This document shows, piece by piece, positions 1 to 7,709 of a DNA stretch of 51,382 bases; position 1 is the stretch's first letter; every line of letters starts with the position of its first letter. The notes under the pieces were generated by a model. It did not search any database, was not told the origin of the DNA, and saw only the letters and a list, made by a program, of their open reading frames with translations. The stretch is from Bisgaardia hudsonensis. GTDB taxonomy: Bacteria > Pseudomonadota > Gammaproteobacteria > Enterobacterales > Pasteurellaceae. Location: the NCBI RefSeq assembly GCF_004345785.1, contig NZ_SLXI01000008.1, positions 1-51,382 of the forward strand, in the 5' to 3' direction. Made by a program: the position numbers and the translations under genes.

Positions 1-54
1 ACTTTTTTATATTATGCTTTAATTGAATATATAAGCCACAGTAAGGAATAGATT

Positions 55-3000
55 ATGAATAAGTATTGTTACCGAGTGATTTTTAGTAAAACTCAGCAAC
101 GTTTTATTGTGGTATCGGAATTAGCGAAAGTAGGTGGCAAAGCGAAAACAGAGAATACCACGTCTATTAACTCGGTATCAAAAACCTTTGAAAAAATGAC
201 CGCACTTTTAGGCCAAGGGAGTTACTTATTTAAACCGATTTCTTTTGCGTTATGTTGTGCTTTAGGTTTTGTCAGCCTTATTCCACAGGTACAAGCCGAA
301 AATGCCTCATTAATTATTAAAGCAGACCCTACTGCCAATGTTAATGAGCGTCCTCATGTTATAGAAACCGCCAATGGCATTCCCCAAGTTAATATTCAAA
401 CCCCAAATCCAAAAGGGCTTTCGTATAACCGTTATAGTCAATTTGATGTGAATATTCAAGGTAGCCAAATTGTGGCAGAAAATGATTTAGCTATTCAAGG
501 AAAAAATATTACTATCAAAGAGGCTGAAAATCGTGCTTATTCAGAAGATTTTGAGCAAACTCGCCAGTCAGGGTTATTAACTGGAGGCGGTAAAATAGGT
601 TTTACGATTGGTAGCCGTAAAGAAACCACTGAATCGGATAAAACTAAGTATTATGCAAAAGGTAGCCAAGTTGGCAGTTTGCAAGATAACGTTAATATTA
701 TTGCCGAAAATAATTATACACAACAAGCGAGTACCGTAACCTCTGCGAAGAAAGACGTTAATATTAAAGCCAAACAAGTTAATATTGTTGCTGGAGATGA
801 TAAATATGAAACCAACAGAAAACATACCTTTGAACAAAAAGGGCTTACAGTTGCTTTGAATATACCGGCAGTACAAGCTATTCAAGGTGCTCAATCAGCA
901 TATAAATCAATTAAACAAGTTGGTGATAGTAAAAATAACCGTATTAATGCAATGATGGCAACGAATGCTGCTTTTGATACTTTTAGAACGATAGATAGTG
1001 TTGGTGAAGCAGCACAGGCAACCCAAGCTTTAGCAAATGGAGATATGGCAAATGCGAATATCAGTGTGTCTATCGCCTATGGTGAACAGAAAAATACTCA
1101 ACAAACTTCAACTAAAGGTAGCCTTGCTAATTCAAGCCAAGTAAATGCAGGGGGTAAGGCTAATATTATTGCTACAGGGGATAAAACATCAGATATCAAT
1201 ATTGTTGGTTCAGATGTAAGTGGTAAACAAGGGACCACCTTATTGGCAGATAATGATGTAAATATCAAAGCTAAATCCCAAACTCATCAGGAACGTAGTA
1301 GCAATAAATCACAGGGTTGGAATGCAGGAGTTGCAGTAAGCTATGGTCAAAATGGATTTTCTTTCGGCATTACGGCAGGAGGTAATTATGGTAAAGGCTA
1401 TGGTAATGGTGATGAACAAAGTTGGGTAGCAAGTCGAGTAGGAGATAAAAATAGCCAAACCACTATAGTAAGTAAAAACAATACTTCCGTAATAGGTTCA
1501 CAAGTGATAGGTAAAGGAGTAGATATTACTGCTCAAAACCTTAATATTGAAAGCCTACAAGATACGATGACTTATAAGGGTAAGCAAAAAAATATGAGTG
1601 GTCAGGTGACAGTGGGCTATGGTGTTTCAGGCAGTGCAAGCTATAGTCAATCTAAGGTTAATGCGGATTATGCCAGTGTAAATACGCAAGCGGGTGTATT
1701 TGCAGGGGATGATGGCTTTAAGGTTAATGTTAAAAAACATACAGATTTAAAAGGTGGCTTAATTACTTCAACAGAAAAAGCGGAACAAGAGGGTAAAAAT
1801 AGTTTTACTACAGGAACAATTAGTTCGTCAGATATTCAAAATCATTCATCTTATTCAGCTAAAGGTTTTGGATTAAGTGGTGGAGTTAGTGTGGCAGGGG
1901 ATTACCGTATTCCATTGGGTGGTACAAAATCCGCCCCTTCTACAAACGAAACAGAGACTACGCAAACCACAATATCTGAAACAGCAAATGATACGAAAAT
2001 TGTTGATGTAATTAAAGGCATAGGTGGAATGGAAATTACACAACAAGCTCAAAATCAATCGGATGTTGATAAAACAAATGGACAAAAAGTTGAATTAAAT
2101 GGTGTAGCAGGTATTTTCTCACAAGGGAATTGGGGAATAGCCAAAGGATTAGCCACAGGATTATTGGGACAAGTGAGTGATAAAGACAGCGATAGTAGTG
2201 TAACCACAAGTCGTATTAATACCAAAAATATTCAAATTGGTCAGTCTGAAAATGAATCTATCCAAGCTACCATAGCCACCTTAAATAAGGAGAATTTACA
2301 CCGCACTTTAGCGAAAACAGATGTTGAAACTGTGAAGTCAAAAGTAGAAGGCGATTTACAAATTGCTCAACAATTTATTGATAATCTGCAAGATATTGGC
2401 GATAAATTACATTATAAAGTCGAGAAAAATGAAAAGAATATCGTGCTTGAATTTGTGCCAGAGAACTGTCATAAATTGGAAGACAATTGCGTTCGTGCTT
2501 TTGAACTGAATATGGAAAATATTCAAGTACCGAAAGATAAGCTAGAAGCAGAAATTCGTTCAAGAATGTATGTACATGGCATACTCAATACGTCCGATAA
2601 AGATCGAACAATTGGGGCAATCCAATATTCAGGAAGCAGTGCATTAGATAATGTCACAATGATCGTGCGAAAACCTTACGCAGGGTTAGCCGAAGAATTT
2701 GCCTTTACTATTTTTGAACGAGTAAGAGCGGGGTTAAATATGCCTTCTATCTTTGGTGCATCAAATGCCAGCCGAGACCAAGTGAAAAACTTTGAACAAC
2801 TTAATGAGTATAATAAACGAGTGGGTGTAGAAGAACGAGTAAATCTAGACCATGTGGTACACAGTTTAGGGGCATCAAGTTCCCAAAACAGCTTTAACTG
2901 GGCGAAATCTCAAGGGTTAACTTTTGATCACCTCACATTCAACGGATACGGAGCAGGACCTTCCTACCCAATGCAATCAAACAGTTTAGTGAATAAATTA

Positions 3001-3375
3001 ACCTTAGGACGAGTAGAAAAAAGCTATGTAGATAGTGCAACAGAATTATTTGGCAAAGGTCAGGTTTCTTACACGGCAGCTCCTGCGGATGTTGTCGCTA
3101 CGGGCATAGGTTTACCATGGGTTGCAGGGCGATATGGTATAGGGATTGGTAATTCAGATTCTACCTCTGAGAAGAAATGGTATATCCCTGTATGGGATGC
3201 TTTGAGTGATCATACTAGAGCATATATTCGAGATGAACGAGCAGCGAAATTTCTTTTTGGTGATGATAGTGAAGACTTTAAAAAGTTGAAAACTTATCAT
3301 CAAGAAAAATGGGGTGGGTTTGAGCCGAAGATTAAAACAATTCAATTTAATAATCATAAAGTGGAGGATCAATAA
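55..3375 (+). CDS. Shortened CdiA-like protein with class I lipase-like C-terminal toxin
   Basis: 1106 residues, far shorter than usual for CdiA. Residues 1-24 form an extended signal peptide region (ESPR) and the signal peptide probably ends after Ala81. The start of a TPS domain (IKADP, ANGIPQVNIQTP) breaks off near residue 133 at FDVNIQGSQ and joins in frame to late FHA-2-type sequence. Most of TPS and all FHA-1, receptor-binding and YP regions are missing. The last 310 residues or so are a class I toxin with candidate triad Ser937 (HSLGASS), Asp1012 (PADVVATG) and His1053 (DHTRAY), which resembles an alpha/beta-hydrolase lipase. AAGGAA precedes the ATG, and the stop overlaps the immunity start (TAATG). 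Without a TPS domain, export by CdiB is doubtful. It may be a deletion relic or a Sec-exported periplasmic toxin. Family identity is clear; enzymatic activity is inferred. Confidence 0.8.
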   Translation: MNKYCYRVIFSKTQQRFIVVSELAKVGGKAKTENTTSINSVSKTFEKMTALLGQGSYLFKPISFALCCALGFVSLIPQVQAENASLIIKADPTANVNERPHVIETANGIPQVNIQTPNPKGLSYNRYSQFDVNIQGSQIVAENDLAIQGKNITIKEAENRAYSEDFEQTRQSGLLTGGGKIGFTIGSRKETTESDKTKYYAKGSQVGSLQDNVNIIAENNYTQQASTVTSAKKDVNIKAKQVNIVAGDDKYETNRKHTFEQKGLTVALNIPAVQAIQGAQSAYKSIKQVGDSKNNRINAMMATNAAFDTFRTIDSVGEAAQATQALANGDMANANISVSIAYGEQKNTQQTSTKGSLANSSQVNAGGKANIIATGDKTSDINIVGSDVSGKQGTTLLADNDVNIKAKSQTHQERSSNKSQGWNAGVAVSYGQNGFSFGITAGGNYGKGYGNGDEQSWVASRVGDKNSQTTIVSKNNTSVIGSQVIGKGVDITAQNLNIESLQDTMTYKGKQKNMSGQVTVGYGVSGSASYSQSKVNADYASVNTQAGVFAGDDGFKVNVKKHTDLKGGLITSTEKAEQEGKNSFTTGTISSSDIQNHSSYSAKGFGLSGGVSVAGDYRIPLGGTKSAPSTNETETTQTTISETANDTKIVDVIKGIGGMEITQQAQNQSDVDKTNGQKVELNGVAGIFSQGNWGIAKGLATGLLGQVSDKDSDSSVTTSRINTKNIQIGQSENESIQATIATLNKENLHRTLAKTDVETVKSKVEGDLQIAQQFIDNLQDIGDKLHYKVEKNEKNIVLEFVPENCHKLEDNCVRAFELNMENIQVPKDKLEAEIRSRMYVHGILNTSDKDRTIGAIQYSGSSALDNVTMIVRKPYAGLAEEFAFTIFERVRAGLNMPSIFGASNASRDQVKNFEQLNEYNKRVGVEERVNLDHVVHSLGASSSQNSFNWAKSQGLTFDHLTFNGYGAGPSYPMQSNSLVNKLTLGRVEKSYVDSATELFGKGQVSYTAAPADVVATGIGLPWVAGRYGIGIGNSDSTSEKKWYIPVWDALSDHTRAYIRDERAAKFLFGDDSEDFKKLKTYHQEKWGGFEPKIKTIQFNNHKVEDQ

Positions 3376-3749
3376 TGAAAAATTGGTTACTAGTTTTATT
3401 AATATTAGGGCTTACGGGATGTAGCTATAGATTGTTCTCGTTAGGTTCTGCCCCTGTGAATAATCAATGGAAAAAGAATAGAGTTCATATCCAAGGGAAA
3501 GATTTTCGAGTATGTCAGGATAAAAAGGATAATGCAAAGACCGAAAGAGAGTTATATTTGCAAAATGCTTATTCTGAGAGGGAACTAACTCCTGAAGAAA
3601 TGAAAGAGTGGGATTTAGCCATAGATAGATTTAGTAAAATATATTATGGCTGTGCTTTAGGTTATCGCTTTAAGCCTGATTTAGGTTGGTGTTGGGAAGG
3701 TAGTTTTAATATGAGAATGTGTGATAAATATAAAAAATACCGAAACTAG
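3375..3749 (+). CDS. Class I immunity lipoprotein
   Basis: 124 residues. A signal peptide with lipobox LTGC puts the acylated Cys at residue 16; there is no Asp at +2, so the outer membrane is the likely destination. The ATG overlaps the toxin stop by one base, the usual arrangement for a translationally coupled toxin/immunity pair. The C-terminal third (GYRFKPDLGWCWEGSF, then MRMCDKYKKYRN) is nearly identical to the proteins at 16441 and 18177, while the middle differs. Two Cys in this tail could form a disulfide in the periplasm. The immunity role is inferred from position and lipoprotein type; I do not recognise a named family. Confidence 0.78.
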   Translation: MKNWLLVLLILGLTGCSYRLFSLGSAPVNNQWKKNRVHIQGKDFRVCQDKKDNAKTERELYLQNAYSERELTPEEMKEWDLAIDRFSKIYYGCALGYRFKPDLGWCWEGSFNMRMCDKYKKYRN

Positions 3750-3830
3750 CCTTAACAGACAAGCGGTGAGTTGTTGCTGAAATTTTGTAAAAATAAAAGC
3801 GGAACTTACCGCTTTGTTGTATTAAGTTGA
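3750..3830 (+). repeat. Class I cassette spacer, copy 1, with Apl-type uptake word
   Basis: First of five copies of an 80-100 base spacer lying between an immunity stop and the next toxin fragment. It contains the Actinobacillus-type uptake word ACAAGCGGT at 3759-3767 and a 7-bp hairpin, AAAGCGG (3796-3802) with CCGCTTT (3809-3815). The A-rich left flank makes this hairpin a better terminator for the minus strand than for the plus strand. Confidence 0.75.
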
Positions 3831-4231
3831 ATGCAATCAAACAGTTTAATGAATAAATTAACCTTAGGGCGAGTAGAAAAAGCTATGTAGATAGCGCAGC
3901 ATAATTATTTGGAAAAGGTCAGGTTTCTTACACGGCAGCTCCTGCCGATGTTGTCGCCACGGGGATAGGTTTACCATGGGTTGCAGGGCGATATGGCATA
4001 GGGATTGGTAATTCAGATTCTACCTCTGAGAAAAAATGGTATATTCCTGTATGGGATGCTTTGAGCGATCATACTAGAGCATATATTCGAGATGAACGAG
4101 CGGTAGAGTTTCTTTTTAGTGGTAGTGATCGTGTAGGCACGGTTAAATCATATCATCAAGATAGATGGGGTAGATTTGAGCCGAAGATTAAAACAATTCA
4201 ATTTAATAATCATAAAGTGGAGGACCAATAA
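3831..4231 (+). pseudogene. Class I toxin 3' cassette, frameshifted
   Basis: This is homologous to the end of the 55-3375 toxin and starts at the Met of PMQSNS. One A is lost from the run before AGCTATG, which gives a TAG after 19 codons. A second lesion turns GAA into TAA at AGCATAATTA. Downstream sequence still encodes the DHTRAYIRDERA segment and a distinct tail (FLFSGSDRVGTV) before KTIQFNNHKVEDQ. The stop overlaps the start of the immunity gene at 4231. The cassette begins downstream of the candidate nucleophile, so it lacks it even apart from the lesions. Confidence 0.8.
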
Positions 4232-4602
4232 TGAAAAACTGGTTACTAATATACTTAATTATTGGGTTAGTAGGTTGTAAAGCAATGTTTGTTGGTTCTG
4301 CTTCTGTTACCCAACAATGGAAAAAGGATGGTATTTCTCTTCAAGGGAAAGATTTTAGAAAGTGTTATGATAGGTCAGAAAATGCAAAGACAGATAGATC
4401 TAAGTATATAGAAAATAAAAAATATTCAGAGAGGACACCTGAAGAGCAGAATGAGTGGGATTTAGAAATTGATCGATTAATGGGAATATATTTTGATTGT
4501 GCTTATGAACTAGGTTATCGTTTTAAACCTGATTTAGGTTGGTGTTGGGAAGAAAGTCTTAATATGAAAAGATGTAGAGAATTAAAAAAATACCGAAACT
4601 AG
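4231..4602 (+). CDS. Class I immunity lipoprotein
   Basis: 123 residues with lipobox LVGC (Cys16) and the family C-terminus (LGYRFKPDLGWCWEESL, KRCRELKKYRN). The start overlaps the stop of the preceding broken toxin cassette (TAATG). The second half is nearly identical to the protein at 17304, but the region after the lipobox differs, so this is a mosaic. The gene is intact although its toxin partner is not, which fits kept immunity against a rival toxin. Function is inferred from context. Confidence 0.75.
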   Translation: MKNWLLIYLIIGLVGCKAMFVGSASVTQQWKKDGISLQGKDFRKCYDRSENAKTDRSKYIENKKYSERTPEEQNEWDLEIDRLMGIYFDCAYELGYRFKPDLGWCWEESLNMKRCRELKKYRN

Positions 4603-4702
4603 CTTTGACAGACAAGCGGTGAGTTGTTGCTGAAATTTTGCAAAAATAAAATCGGAGCTTACCGCTTTGTTGTAGGTTTATCGCTTTAGTGTATTAATTT
4701 GA
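4603..4702 (+). repeat. Class I cassette spacer, copy 2, with Apl-type uptake word
   Basis: Second spacer copy, with ACAAGCGGT at 4612-4620. Its hairpin is weakened (ATCGG facing CCGCT). It has an extra 20 bases or so, as does the copy at 17676, before the shared toxin ATG. Confidence 0.75.
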
Positions 4703-5857
4703 ATGCAATCAAACAGTTTAGTGAATAAATTAACCTTAGGGCGAGTAGAGAAAAGTTATGTAGATAGAGCGGATACCTTAGAGAAAGTTGCATTTTATAC
4801 CGATCTCGCATTGGGCGGTTTGTACGGTTATGGAAATAGTGATGCTTTAACTTATATGGGGGCAGCAACAACGGTTGATCCTGTTATTCGAGTAGCAAAT
4901 ACACCAGCACAAGTTTGGAAAGTAATCTGTAAGCAAGATAGCTTATATTGTTCAAATATGTCTAATGACGGTGAAACTGAGAGAAAAATATACGGAGATA
5001 AAGCAGAAATAGAAATAGGCGATAAAAGACAAATTTTTGATCTTTCAGAATTAACACCATCAACGACAACAGGTGTAATTACTGTATCAAATAATGGTAT
5101 TTTAAATCCAAGAGATGATGCTTTAAAAAATGCTATTAAACAAAACAGTTGGGAAACCAACAAAGATGGTATAGCAGTTGTATATAACAGACCAACGAGT
5201 AATGCTGTTTCTGAATTAATTTATGCTCTTTATGATAAAACGAATGATTTAGTAGGTGGACGATTGCCTCTTACTTCGGCAGAAAAAATGAATATCAAAA
5301 TTTATGATTATGCGAAGCAAAATAACTACCAGCTTGATCTTAATAATCATAGTCGAGGTGGTTTAACAGCGAGTGTCGCCTTACAGAGAGCGAATAGAGA
5401 AGGATTAACAGGGATACCTATTAGAGAGTCCCGTTTCTTCGGTACTGCAACACATGTACAAGATTATGCCGATCAACTAGCGAATAGAAATGGATTGTAT
5501 AAATATACTGATATAAATGGAAAAGAATGGGAAGGTTTAAGTAAGGCAAAATCAGCAGTTCATCAAGCCGATTTTGTAGGTAATAAATGGAATTTGGGGT
5601 TAATGGGATTTAATAAAACAACTGGTGGAGCTTGTTTGTATTGTTATTCACATAGTAGTTATATGGGTGAAGTACCAATAGAAAATCTAATAGATGATGA
5701 TGGTTATTACATAGATAAAAATGGAACTAGGATAACTGATCCAATTACCAATCCATATTTGAAAGAATTTAATGAAAAATGGGGAAATGATAAAAATAGT
5801 GGAAACCCATCATTACCTCTATTAATCACCCCTGAAATTCAAAAAAGTAGGGAGTAA
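4703..5857 (+). CDS. Class II (HSRGG) lipase-like toxin cassette with class I head
   Basis: 384 residues. The first 23 (MQSNSLVNKL to KSYVDRA) are class I cassette sequence, then the protein switches to an unrelated class II domain, so this is a recombinant. The class II part has YNRPTSNAVSELIYALYDK, a nucleophile-elbow-like NHSRGGLTA with Ser217, ADFVG with Asp290 and YSHSSYMG with His317. This is a plausible Ser-Asp-His set; the Asp/His choice is tentative. No signal peptide and no clear ribosome site precede the ATG, so it is probably an unexpressed orphan end of a larger CdiA-type protein. The tail (NPYLKEFNEKW, NPSLPLLI) is seen again in the remnants at 7220 and 9272. A lipoprotein immunity gene follows after 7 bases. 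Confidence 0.72.
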   Translation: MQSNSLVNKLTLGRVEKSYVDRADTLEKVAFYTDLALGGLYGYGNSDALTYMGAATTVDPVIRVANTPAQVWKVICKQDSLYCSNMSNDGETERKIYGDKAEIEIGDKRQIFDLSELTPSTTTGVITVSNNGILNPRDDALKNAIKQNSWETNKDGIAVVYNRPTSNAVSELIYALYDKTNDLVGGRLPLTSAEKMNIKIYDYAKQNNYQLDLNNHSRGGLTASVALQRANREGLTGIPIRESRFFGTATHVQDYADQLANRNGLYKYTDINGKEWEGLSKAKSAVHQADFVGNKWNLGLMGFNKTTGGACLYCYSHSSYMGEVPIENLIDDDGYYIDKNGTRITDPITNPYLKEFNEKWGNDKNSGNPSLPLLITPEIQKSRE

Positions 5858-5864
5858 AATTAGT

Positions 5865-6104
5865 ATGAATATTTTTAGATTTATAACAATGATTTCTATA
5901 AGTGTTATTGGGTTATCTAGTTGCACACAACATTTTTGGAATTATGGTGGAGTAGTATCAGAGGAATACTCTAAACGTTTTGATGAGTGTTTTGATGAGG
6001 TTAAAAAACATTATTCTTTACCTGTTCATTCAACTGAACGTGAACGTCTTGAACTGTTAGTACTTATAAATAAATGTATGGACAAACAGAAGAATAAAAA
6101 ATAA
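5865..6104 (+). CDS. Class II immunity lipoprotein
   Basis: 79 residues with lipobox LSSC (Cys20), followed by a short region with FWNYGG and two spaced Cys (DECFDEV, NKCMDK). It shares the FWN..G motif and paired Cys with the proteins at 6994 and 7346, so these form one family. It directly follows a class II toxin cassette. Sequence identity within the family looks low, as expected for specificity-bearing immunity proteins. The role is inferred from position. Confidence 0.7.
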   Translation: MNIFRFITMISISVIGLSSCTQHFWNYGGVVSEEYSKRFDECFDEVKKHYSLPVHSTERERLELLVLINKCMDKQKNKK

Positions 6105-6273
6105 TCATCTAAAATCTTAGATTTTATTTATATGAATATCAATATAAATGCCGACATTATCAATGATAGATAAAACTATATGAAAAAAAGATCTAAATAA
6201 AGATTATATTTCATTACTATGATATTTTTAAATAAGTGTTGTTTGATTATCATATTTATATAGTTGAGTAACA

Positions 6274-6325
6274 AAGTGCGGTTTAATTTTTGAAAGTTTT
6301 AAAACTTGAGGAAATAACCGCACTT
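6274..6325 (+). terminator. Hin-type uptake-sequence dyad (terminator-like), cassette border
   Basis: AAGTGCGGT at 6274-6282 faces its reverse complement ACCGCACTT at 6317-6325. An inner palindrome (AGTTTTAAAACTT) lies in the loop and a T-run follows. Inverted uptake-sequence pairs commonly act as terminators in Pasteurellaceae. Toxin homology begins only 12 bases downstream, so the dyad marks a module border. Confidence 0.7.
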
Positions 6326-6982
6326 TTAGTAAGTGGTGCTCTTTATGATAAAACGAATGATTTAGTAGGTGGACGATTGCCTCTTACTTCGGCAGAAAAA
6401 ATGAATATCAAAATTTATGATTATGCGAAGCAAAATAACTATCAGCTTGATCTTAGCAATCATAGTCGAGGCGGTATAACAGCGAGTGTCGCCTTACAGA
6501 GAGCTAATAGAGAAGGATTAATAGGGATACCTATTAGGCAGTCCCGCTTCTTTGGTACTGCAACACACGTACAAGATTATGCCGATCAACTAGCGAAGGT
6601 AAATAAATATACCTATACAGTAAATAATGAGGACGGTACAACTTCGCAACAAGATAGCCAAGCCCTATTAGCCGTCCACTACACAGATTTTGTTGGTCGA
6701 ACCCCACTTCTTGGGCTACGCAGTAAGTACATAGTAGGAGGAAATAAACCAACGGGTGGGGTTGAGGATAAATGGTTCTTATATTCTCATAGTAGCTATT
6801 TTGGCAAAGTTCCAGAAGAGTATCTTAAAGATGAAGAGGGTTATAATATTGATCAAAATGGGAATAGAGTGAGTAAGGCAGTTGAAAACCCGTATTTAGA
6901 GGATTTTGATGAAAAGTGGGATCCTAAGGGTATAAAAGATAATCCATCACTACCAATTTTAATTAAGCCAAATAAAAATTAA
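6290..6982 (+). CDS. Class II (HSRGG) lipase-like toxin, N-terminally truncated
   Basis: The frame opens with a TTG inside the uptake-sequence dyad, so the first 16 codons are not toxin. Homology to the 4703 protein starts at ALYDKTNDLVGG (6338). Candidate residues from the TTG are Ser59 (NHSRGGITA), Asp133 (HYTDFVG) and His167 (YSHSSYFG), so the whole proposed triad is kept. The Asp/His segments diverge from the 4703 protein whereas the elbow region is almost identical, which suggests the specificity lies distally. No convincing start codon is present. It is probably silent unless joined to an upstream CdiA frame. Confidence 0.65.
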   Translation: MKVLKLEEITALLVSGALYDKTNDLVGGRLPLTSAEKMNIKIYDYAKQNNYQLDLSNHSRGGITASVALQRANREGLIGIPIRQSRFFGTATHVQDYADQLAKVNKYTYTVNNEDGTTSQQDSQALLAVHYTDFVGRTPLLGLRSKYIVGGNKPTGGVEDKWFLYSHSSYFGKVPEEYLKDEEGYNIDQNGNRVSKAVENPYLEDFDEKWDPKGIKDNPSLPILIKPNKN

Positions 6983-6993
6983 GGAGTTATGAA

Positions 6994-7221
6994 ATGAAGC
7001 GTTTTTTTATTTTAGCAATATCTTTTTCCGTATTAAGTGGTTGTATGACTAGTAGAGATCCTCTTGTTTGGTTTTGGAATAATGGGTTTAAAATGTCGGA
7101 TAAGGAAAGAGAAGTTTATAGAACTTGTCGTAAAGAAGCTAGTAAATTTTATAATGGGGAAACTCAAGGAGAATTATGGGCTGAATTTGCTCGTAACTGT
7201 AGAAAAGAAAAAGGTTATTAA
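6994..7221 (+). CDS. Class II immunity lipoprotein
   Basis: 75 residues with lipobox LSGC (Cys17). The sequence continues with WFWNNGFKMSDKEREVY and carries Cys in TCRKEA and NCRKEK. It is close to the protein at 7346 in the FWN..(G/A)..(M/L)SDKE(R/K)E pattern. It starts 11 bases after the class II toxin at 6290-6982, behind AAGGAG. Immunity is inferred from this pairing. Confidence 0.72.
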   Translation: MKRFFILAISFSVLSGCMTSRDPLVWFWNNGFKMSDKEREVYRTCRKEASKFYNGETQGELWAEFARNCRKEKGY

Positions 7222-7345
7222 GAAAATTAAAAATCCTTATTTTGATGATTATTCTAGTAAATGGAAAAAAGAGAAAACTGATGATCTAAATGAGAAGAGT
7301 CTTTCATTACCCGTGTTAGTCAATCCAACAATTAAAGAGGAATAA
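7220..7345 (+). pseudogene. Class II toxin tail remnant
   Basis: About 41 codons that align with the C-terminal tail of the class II toxins: NPYFDDYSSKW here against NPYLEDFDEKW at 6290-6982, and LSLPVLVNP against PSLPILIKP. There is no start codon, and the remnant abuts the previous immunity stop. It keeps the toxin stop just before the next immunity ATG, so a whole toxin/immunity unit has been reduced to its immunity gene. Confidence 0.72.
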
Positions 7346-7621
7346 ATGATGAAAATAATGCAAATGATCGCTGTACTAGCTTTAATGATACCTTTATCAG
7401 GTTGTATGGATACTTTTACAAAGTTTTGGAATAGTGCGGGTGCGGCTAATAATCTTTCTGACAAAGAAAAGGAGATTTATCGTGAATGTGATGAAATAGT
7501 AGAAAAACAAATGAGACCTAATCCAAATAAATGGGTGGGGGATAAGGAGCAACAAAAATGGCTTGCTGAATTCGCTAATCGAACAGGGCAATGTATCTAT
7601 GAGAAAAAGAGAGCTAAATAA
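7346..7621 (+). CDS. Class II immunity lipoprotein
   Basis: 91 residues, with lipobox LSGC (Cys20), then FTKFWNSAGAANNLSDKEKE. Cys pairs occur in RECDEI and GQCIYE. This is a paralogue of the protein at 6994 with an extra insert (RPNPNKWVGDKE). It stands behind a toxin remnant of about 40 codons, so it is an orphan immunity gene. A second, smaller remnant of the same toxin tail (LPVLVNP) follows at about 7635-7673. Confidence 0.7.
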   Translation: MMKIMQMIAVLALMIPLSGCMDTFTKFWNSAGAANNLSDKEKEIYRECDEIVEKQMRPNPNKWVGDKEQQKWLAEFANRTGQCIYEKKRAK

Positions 7622-7634
7622 AAGTTATATTTAA

Positions 7635-7676
7635 TTACCTGTATTAGTCAATCCAAAACTAAAGAGGAGTAAATAA
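7635..7676 (+). pseudogene. Minimal class II toxin tail remnant fused to FHA-2 sequence
   Basis: Thirteen codons (LPVLVNPK onward) match the last residues of the class II toxin tail with a probable one-base slip. They end at TAAATAATGAAA, which resembles an immunity start. From about 7683 the sequence changes to FHA-2-like coding (GGKAN, ATGK) in another frame. This marks a recombination joint. Confidence 0.55.
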
Positions 7677-7709
7677 TGAAAAGGTACAGGTGGCAAGGCG
7701 AATACAATT

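Noticed and set aside
4606-4640. TTGACA in the class I spacer as a promoter for the next cassette
   Set aside because: No acceptable -10 lies 16-18 bases away, and the TTGACA is not kept in all copies.
7064-7345. A 93-codon frame overlapping the 6994 immunity gene
   Set aside because: Its first half is out of frame in a real lipoprotein gene; only the last 41 codons are a toxin tail remnant.
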